From assembly GCF_042643485.1 (NCBI RefSeq), contig NZ_JBHRSJ010000029.1, forward strand, positions 124,001-188,000: DNA of 64,000 nt, read 5' to 3'. Below the pieces are notes generated by a model. The model ran no database searches. It saw nothing but the letters and a program-made list of their open reading frames with translations, and had not been told where the DNA came from. This document shows positions 59,361 through 64,000 of this stretch, piece after piece. The stretch comes from Azotobacter bryophylli (GTDB taxonomy: Bacteria; Pseudomonadota; Gammaproteobacteria; Pseudomonadales; Pseudomonadaceae). The translations under genes and the position numbers were made by a program. The stretch's first letter is position 1. Each line of letters opens with the position of its first letter.

Positions 59361-60071
59361 TCAGGCGATCACGTCGGTGGCCAGCAGGGTGGTCACGCCG
59401 GTGAGCTCGATGGCCAGCTCGGGGGTGCTGTCGCCGTCCACGTTGCCGTAGAGCACCTCGTCGACGAACTGCAGCTGGCCGGGGGCGCCGAACTGCTGGC
59501 CGGGCGGGATGAGGGTGGTGAAAGCGTCGTCGCCCGGGGCGGTCAGGTTGGCATCCAGTTGCGACAGGTCGAGCTTGTCGCTGCCCGAAACGAAGTCGGT
59601 GATGACGTCGCCGGTGGCGCGATCCGCCCCGGTCTCGGCAAGGTCGTAGAAGACGAACAGGTCCTTACCGGCGCCGCCGCTCATCACGTCGCGGCCGACC
59701 TGACCGCGCAGGGTGTCGTCGCCGTCGCCGCCGTAGAGCCGGTCGTCGCCCGGCCAGCCGTTCAGGTAGTCGTTGCCCGGCCCGCCCTGGAGGATGTCGT
59801 TGTCCACGTCGCCGAACAGGGTGTCGTCGTCCTCGCCGCCGTCCAGCCAGCCGACGCCGGGGCCGCCGTCCAGCCAGTCCTTGCCCGGGCCGCCGGAGAG
59901 GTAGTCGTTGCCCGCATCGCCGTAGAGCTGGTCGATGCCGGGACCGCCTTCCAGCCAGTCGTCGCCGTCGCCGCCGCTGATCGTATCGAGCCCGTCGTAG
60001 CCGCTGATCCAATCGGGACGGATGGTGCCGTTGAGGGTGTTGTTGCCGCTGGTGCCGCGAATGTCAGCCAT
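59361..60071 (-). CDS. Small RTX (haemolysin-type repeat) calcium-binding protein
   Basis: This 236-aa protein consists of glycine/aspartate nonapeptide repeats from about residue 10 to 135 (SGGDGDDWLEGGPGIDQLYG, DAGNDYLSGGPGKDWLDGGP) that form a calcium-bound beta roll, followed by a C-terminal segment (DLFVFYDLAETGADRATGDV, ITDFVSGSDKLDLSQLD) typical of type I secretion signals. No enzyme domain is present. Similar repeat modules end the AlgE mannuronan epimerases of Azotobacter, but no epimerase part is here. No type I secretion genes are in the window. A role as a small secreted or surface protein is likely. Confidence 0.9.
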   Translation of the reverse strand: MADIRGTSGNNTLNGTIRPDWISGYDGLDTISGGDGDDWLEGGPGIDQLYGDAGNDYLSGGPGKDWLDGGPGVGWLDGGEDDDTLFGDVDNDILQGGPGNDYLNGWPGDDRLYGGDGDDTLRGQVGRDVMSGGAGKDLFVFYDLAETGADRATGDVITDFVSGSDKLDLSQLDANLTAPGDDAFTTLIPPGQQFGAPGQLQFVDEVLYGNVDGDSTPELAIELTGVTTLLATDVIA

Positions 60072-60276
60072 CGTTCAACTCTCCCTACTGCAAGGAATGG
60101 TCGCTGGCAGCCACGGGCGGAACCCGCGCCGGCCGTTCGCTGCCGCTGGCAGCAAGCATAGTCGGGCAGCGGTGGCCCGTGGCGGCGCCTACACTTGGCG
60201 GTCAGACGTCCCCTGGGACGCAGGCGCGGCTCGCGGAGCTCGGGCGCGGTCCGGGCGGCATCGGGAGGAATGGAGG

Positions 60277-62040
60277 ATGAGCCGGCAAGATCGCGCCCTG
60301 CGCCGCTGGCTGTCGCCGAAAGGCCTGCTCCTGGCCGGTGCGCTCTACGCCCTGGCGAGCGTCTTGGCGCAGCTCCTCGCCGGCGCCCTGGGCCGGCCCG
60401 GCGACGCCGCGCTGCGGGCGTCGGCCGATCTGCTGGTGCTGCTCGGCCTGGCCTTCGCCCTGCTGCAGACCGCCACCCGCTGGGACAACCGCCTGGTGCG
60501 CTACCGCTGGCTGTCCGGCGTCCTCGGCATGGCGGCGATCGGCCTCGTCCGCGGCATCGCCGGGCCCGCGCCGGCCGGCGCCCCGCTGTCGGTCGCCGTC
60601 TGGGCCGCGGCCGCCGCCCTGCTGTTGCACTGCGTCGGGCCGTACTTCACCACCGCGCTGGTCGCCCGGGTCGTGTGGGCCAGCGTGGCGGCCCAGGCGC
60701 TCGCCCACCTGGCCTGGCTGGCCGACCGCCCCGGCCTGCGGCCTTTGACCGACGGCGGCGAGTTGCTCGCCCTGCTCTGCTACGGCCTGGGCATGCTGCT
60801 GGCACGCCTGTCGCACCTGGACCAGCGCGCCGCCCGCCATGACCGCCTGCAGTGCTGGGCCGCCGGGGCGGCGGTACGGCCGCGGGTATGCTTTCCCTAC
60901 AACGCGCAGATCCATCAGATCTGGCATTCCCTGCCGATCGCCGTGGCCCTGGCCCGGCGCCATCCGGAGATCGAGGTGCACGTCGCCGGCTCGCGGCGCA
61001 ATCTGGCCGTCGCCCGCCGCCTGGTGCGCGAGCGGGCGGGCGACGCGCCGCTGCGCTTCGACCGGCTGTACCATCCCCTGTTCGTCCGCCTGCGCCACCC
61101 GAGCGGCGCCGTCGGCGGCAAGACGCTGATCCTCTGGGCGAACCGCCTGTACTTCTCCGGCTTCGACGCCATCGTCACGCCGGAACACACCTCGACCCAC
61201 CTGCGCAAGTTCTGCCCGGCCCACCTGCAGTTCATCGGCACCAAGCACGGCGCCGGCGACCGCGAGGCCGGCTTCTCGCCGGAGACCGCGCTGTTCGACT
61301 TCCTCCTGCTGGGCGGGGAGAAGCAGGCCGAGCGCCTGCTCGAACTGGGCTATGCCGCGCCCGGGCGTTACGTCACCGGCATCTACGCCAAGCTCGACTG
61401 GGCCCTGCAGCACGAGCCGAAGATCCGGCTGTTCGACAACGACCGGCCGACCGTGCTCTACAACCCCCACTTCGACCCGAGCCTGTCCTCCTGGCCGCTG
61501 ATCGGCCGCCGGGTGCTCGACCACTTCGCCCGCAGCACCCGCTACAACCTGGTGTTCGCCCCACACATCCGCCTGTTCGACGCACCGACCCGGGCCAAGT
61601 ACGCGGCTTTCCGCGACTACTGCAAGCTCGCGCACATGCGCATCGACCTGGGCAGCGAGCGCTGCGTGGACATGACCTACACCCTGGGCGCGGACCTCTA
61701 CCTGGGCGACGTCAGCAGCCAGGTGGTCGAGTTCCTGACCCGGCCGCGGCCCTGCCTGTTCCTCAACCCGCGCCGCCTCGCCTGGCAGGACGATCCCAGC
61801 TTCCGCTTCTGGCACCTGGGGCTGGTGCTGGAGGAGGTCGGCGAGCTGGACGCGGCCCTGGAGCGTGCGGTGCGCATCCATCCCGAACTCGCCCGGCGCC
61901 AGCGCGACTATCTGCGCGACAGCCTCGGTCTGGTGGAGCCGGGACAGAGCGGAGCCAGGGGCGCCGATGCTATAGTGGCGTATCTACGCCAGACAGGAGC
62001 CGGGAGGCTCGTGGATCAGGAGACGACGGGGGACCGATGA
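60277..62040 (+). CDS. Membrane protein with CDP-glycerol glycerophosphotransferase-like domain
   Basis: This 587-aa protein has an N-terminal membrane part of about five helices (residues 15-200, GLLLAGALYALASVLAQLLA) and a GT-B-like domain from about 205 resembling the CDP-glycerol:polyglycerophosphate transferases: CFPYNAQIHQIWHSLPIAVA, FIGTKHGAGDREAGFSPETA, YVTGIYAKLDWALQ, VLYNPHFDPSLSSWPLIGRR, YLGDVSSQVVEFLTRPRPCL. Such enzymes add glycerol-phosphate or related groups to surface polymers. GGAGGAATGGAGG precedes the ATG at 60277. Its stop overlaps the next start as ATGA, so it works with the acetyltransferase. Confidence 0.82.
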   Translation: MSRQDRALRRWLSPKGLLLAGALYALASVLAQLLAGALGRPGDAALRASADLLVLLGLAFALLQTATRWDNRLVRYRWLSGVLGMAAIGLVRGIAGPAPAGAPLSVAVWAAAAALLLHCVGPYFTTALVARVVWASVAAQALAHLAWLADRPGLRPLTDGGELLALLCYGLGMLLARLSHLDQRAARHDRLQCWAAGAAVRPRVCFPYNAQIHQIWHSLPIAVALARRHPEIEVHVAGSRRNLAVARRLVRERAGDAPLRFDRLYHPLFVRLRHPSGAVGGKTLILWANRLYFSGFDAIVTPEHTSTHLRKFCPAHLQFIGTKHGAGDREAGFSPETALFDFLLLGGEKQAERLLELGYAAPGRYVTGIYAKLDWALQHEPKIRLFDNDRPTVLYNPHFDPSLSSWPLIGRRVLDHFARSTRYNLVFAPHIRLFDAPTRAKYAAFRDYCKLAHMRIDLGSERCVDMTYTLGADLYLGDVSSQVVEFLTRPRPCLFLNPRRLAWQDDPSFRFWHLGLVLEEVGELDAALERAVRIHPELARRQRDYLRDSLGLVEPGQSGARGADAIVAYLRQTGAGRLVDQETTGDR

Positions 62041-62597
62041 AGACCGAGAAGGACAAGATGCTGGGGGGCGAACTGTACGATCCGCAGGACCCGCAGCTGA
62101 CCGCCGCGCGTCGGCGCGCCCGGCTCCTGCTCAAGGAGCTCAACGACAGCCGCGACGACCCGCGCGAAGAGCGCACCGGCCTGATCCGGGAGCTCATTCC
62201 CGACTGCGGCAAGGGCGTCTGGATCGAACCGCCGTTCTTCTGCGACTACGGCAGCAACATCAGCCTCGGCGACCAGGTCTACTTCAACTTCAACTGCGTC
62301 GTCCTCGACGTGGCGCCGGTGCGCATCGGCGCGCGGGTGCTGTTCGGCCCGGCGGTGCAGATCTACGCCGCCACCCACCCGCTGAGCGCCGCCGAGCGCC
62401 GCACCGGGCTGGAGCTCGGCCGTCCCATCGAGATCGGCGATGACGCCTGGATCGGCGGCGGCACCGTCATCTGCCCCGGCGTGCGCATCGGCGCGCGGGC
62501 GGTGATCGGCGCCGGCAGCGTGGTGACCCGGGACATCCCGGCGGACGTGGTCGCCGCCGGCAACCCCTGCCGGGTCCTGCGCGCCCTCGACGAATAA
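62037..62597 (+). CDS. Hexapeptide-repeat acetyltransferase (maltose/galactoside O-acetyltransferase type)
   Basis: This 186-aa protein is a left-handed parallel beta-helix acetyltransferase of the Maa/LacA/NodL group: MLGGELYDPQDPQLTAARRR, EPPFFCDYGSNISLGDQVYF, GPAVQIYAATHPLSAAERRT with the catalytic His, IGDDAWIGGGTVICPGVRIG, VVTRDIPADVVAAGNPCRVL. It acetylates a sugar hydroxyl with acetyl-CoA. Overlap with the preceding CDP-glycerol-transferase-like gene suggests joint modification of a cell-surface glycan. Confidence 0.92.
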   Translation: MKTEKDKMLGGELYDPQDPQLTAARRRARLLLKELNDSRDDPREERTGLIRELIPDCGKGVWIEPPFFCDYGSNISLGDQVYFNFNCVVLDVAPVRIGARVLFGPAVQIYAATHPLSAAERRTGLELGRPIEIGDDAWIGGGTVICPGVRIGARAVIGAGSVVTRDIPADVVAAGNPCRVLRALDE

Positions 62598-62611
62598 CCG
62601 CCGCGCGGCGC

Positions 62612-62953
62612 TCAGTCGTCGCGGGTCAGCACTTCCAGCAGCTCGATCTCGAAGATCAGGTTCGAGTTCGGTTTGATGTGCGCGCCGATCTGCCGCTCGC
62701 CGTAGGCCAGGTGGGCCGGCACGAAGAGCTTGCGCTTGCCGCCCACCTTCATGCCCATCAGCCCCTGGTCCCAGCCCTTGATCACCCTTCCGGTGCCGAT
62801 GACGCACTGGAAGGGCTTGCCGCGGTCGTAGGAGGAATCGAACTGGGTGCCGTCCTCCAGATAGCCCGCGTACTGGGTGGTGATCAGGGCGCCCTTGACC
62901 GCTTCCTTGCCGTCGCCCAGCCGGATGTCCACAACCTGCAATTCGCTGCTCAT
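62612..62953 (-). CDS. FKBP-type peptidyl-prolyl cis-trans isomerase
   Basis: This 113-aa protein is a minimal FKBP fold: GALITTQYAGYLEDGTQFDS, FQCVIGTGRVIKGWDQGLMG, KLFVPAHLAYGERQIGAHIK, LIFEIELLEVL. It catalyses prolyl isomerisation in the cytoplasm; there is no signal peptide. Length and motifs are normal for the family. Confidence 0.94.
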   Translation of the reverse strand: MSSELQVVDIRLGDGKEAVKGALITTQYAGYLEDGTQFDSSYDRGKPFQCVIGTGRVIKGWDQGLMGMKVGGKRKLFVPAHLAYGERQIGAHIKPNSNLIFEIELLEVLTRDD

Positions 62954-63049
62954 CGCTCTCTCTCGTTCATGCGGCGACCGTCGAGCGCCGCCGGGGCGTG
63001 GTTTTTCTCAGGAAATCCCCGCCCTGGCAAGCCGATTGCGCGCCGCGGC

Positions 63050-63517
63050 TCACCAGCGGTCGCGGTGGCGCTGCTCGCGGGCCTCGAGCCGGCGCTCGTA
63101 GGCCATCTCCCGCTCGGCGGCGCGGCGCCGCTCCATGTCCCAGTGGCGCTCCATGGCGCGGTGACGTTCCATGGCCCGATGGCGCTCGGCGGCCTCCCAC
63201 TCGGCGCGGCGGTACTCGCGACCCCGGTAATGCTGGTAATGGCCGAAGTCGCGGCGGTCGTGGTCCCAGTCGCGGTCGCGGTCGCGGTCGCGGTCGCGGT
63301 CACGCTCCCAGCGGCGGTCATGATCGCGGTCACGGTCGTGATCGTAGGCCAGCAGGTTGCCCTCCGGGGTGCCCACCGCCCAGGGATTGCCGGCGCGCGG
63401 CGCGGCGGCCTCGGCAGCGGCGAGCGGGGTGTTGCGGCTTTCCAGTGCGGCCGATGCGGAGCCGGCGGCGAAAGCGAACAAGCCAACGAGCACCATCCTG
63501 GAAATACGGCGTTTCAT
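63050..63517 (-). CDS. Secreted Arg/Asp/Glu-rich low-complexity protein
   Basis: This 155-aa protein has a signal peptide (VLVGLFAFAAGSASA) and a mature part dominated by charged repeats: DHDRDRDHDRRWERDRDRDR, then ERHRAMERHRAMERHWDMER. The coding DNA contains a tandem hexamer. The repeats would give an extended, strongly charged chain. No family can be named. The frame, signal peptide and a start at 63517 are plausible; low complexity makes the call less sure. Confidence 0.6.
   Translation of the reverse strand: MKRRISRMVLVGLFAFAAGSASAALESRNTPLAAAEAAAPRAGNPWAVGTPEGNLLAYDHDRDRDHDRRWERDRDRDRDRDRDWDHDRRDFGHYQHYRGREYRRAEWEAAERHRAMERHRAMERHWDMERRRAAEREMAYERRLEAREQRHRDRW
63270..63300. repeat. Tandem TCGCGG hexamer, five copies
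   Basis: Five perfect copies of TCGCGG run from 63270 to 63299. They encode Arg-Asp pairs on the minus strand. Changes in copy number would keep the frame and alter the protein by two residues per unit. Confidence 0.85.
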
Positions 63518-63804
63518 CTTCTAGGCAACCCCTATCGAAATGACGGACACGGCCCGCGGGGGCCCTGTCCGGCCGCCTCGCTGCCGTACCGCTTATGACC
63601 GCCGCCTGGTACGGAAGTTCTGGTTTTTTAATGGCTTGGCGCCAAGAAATTGCCATTACTGACGCAGCGGCGCCGGATGGCGTCGAGGCGGGACGCTATT
63701 CACAGGGCAAGGACACGATGGCGCGTCCGGTTGCGCCTGCTGCCCGGCCGGGTGGAATTTGCTATGGTGCGCCGCCGTTCCGCCCCGTCCCCGAGAAACC
63801 AGCC

Positions 63805-64000
63805 ATGCCCGCCGAGCATCCCCGCAGCGCGCCAGCGGCGCGCCCCCTGAGCCGCAGCGACTTCAAGACCCTCTCGCTCTCCGCCCTGGGCGGCGCGCTG
63901 GAGTTCTACGACTTCATCATCTTCGTGTTCTTCGCGGCGGTGGTCGGCAAGCTGTTCTTCCCCGCCGAGATGCCCGACTGGCTGCGCCAGCTGCAGACCT
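63805..64000 (+). CDS. MFS transporter (metabolite:proton symporter type), N-terminal part
   Basis: A frame opening at ATG 63805 runs off the window edge. It reads MPAEHPRSAPAARPLSRSDF, then KTLSLSALGGALEFYDFIIF and VFFAAVVGKLFFPAEMPDWL. The segment GGALEFYDFIIFVFFA is the first helix of ShiA/ProP-type metabolite:H+ symporters of the major facilitator superfamily. The substrate cannot be told from this piece. Confidence 0.85.
   Translation, partial: MPAEHPRSAPAARPLSRSDFKTLSLSALGGALEFYDFIIFVFFAAVVGKLFFPAEMPDWLRQLQT

Noticed and set aside
1..64000. CRISPR arrays
   Set aside because: No regular repeat-spacer structure was seen. The only tandem repeats are the coding EF-hand, RTX and TCGCGG repeats.

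Overview
The window looks like a chromosome segment of a GC-rich gammaproteobacterium of the Pseudomonas/Stutzerimonas/Azotobacter group. The evidence is the gene content of the right half: hemH, a TIGR01777 epimerase, a DUF523/DUF1722 protein, class II LitR-like MerR regulators and phrB in one neighbourhood, a short LOV protein close to those known from Pseudomonas, and DUF6482, DUF5384, YdcH-type and CsbD-type small proteins. The species cannot be fixed from the sequence.

Two compositional halves are visible. Bases 1 to about 28,910 are an accessory region of mixed, lower GC. It begins with the end of a type I restriction gene (hsdR) and a YgjP-like metallopeptidase. A three-gene operon follows (two large tyrosine-recombinase-type proteins plus a small partner, coupled by ATGA overlaps), with palindromes in its upstream region. 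Next come a multi-helix-turn-helix protein, a four-gene minus-strand cluster (DUF6088, BPSL0761 and two unknown genes), an IS5-family remnant and an AAA ATPase. After these is a divergent five-gene locus: a WYL regulator, a 54-aa protein and an FtsZ-like-domain protein on one strand, and an inositol-monophosphatase/ADP-ribosylglycohydrolase fusion with an OGG-fold-like protein on the other. An insertion-sequence graveyard (21.3-23.4 kb) has destroyed a RES/Xre toxin-antitoxin pair. A two-gene SF1 helicase plus TPR/OB-fold system closes the accessory genes. The region ends at IS5 and SMC-like ATPase debris and the 3' end of a tRNA-Arg(CCG), which looks like an attachment site. The five-gene WYL locus and the helicase/TPR pair are the best candidates for undescribed systems, probably anti-phage or other conflict systems.

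From about 29 kb the sequence is core-like and very GC-rich. It holds two envelope lipoprotein operons (29.1-30.6 kb and 31.0-32.8 kb). A light-response neighbourhood (32.9-46.6 kb) follows: a MerR regulator divergent from a short LOV photoreceptor, a glycosyltransferase/ELM1 protein, hemH, a TIGR01777 epimerase, a PAS chemotaxis-type transducer, an EAL and a GGDEF protein, and the operon DUF523/DUF1722 - MerR - phrB. TTATACAA-type sites sit in front of the epimerase/transducer pair and the phrB operon. They are the likely targets of the MerR regulators, so light may control photorepair, haem synthesis and sensing together.

The last third (46.7-64 kb) holds small stress and envelope proteins, a chalcone-isomerase-like protein, a GCS2-type carboxylate-amine ligase, a flippase/magnesium P-type ATPase fusion divergent from a two-component system with a His/Pro-rich sensor loop, an EF-hand protein with four calcium loops, CsbD, a YgiW-type OB protein, a small RTX protein, a CDP-glycerol-transferase-like membrane protein coupled to an acetyltransferase, an FKBP isomerase, an Arg/Asp-repeat protein and the start of an MFS transporter.
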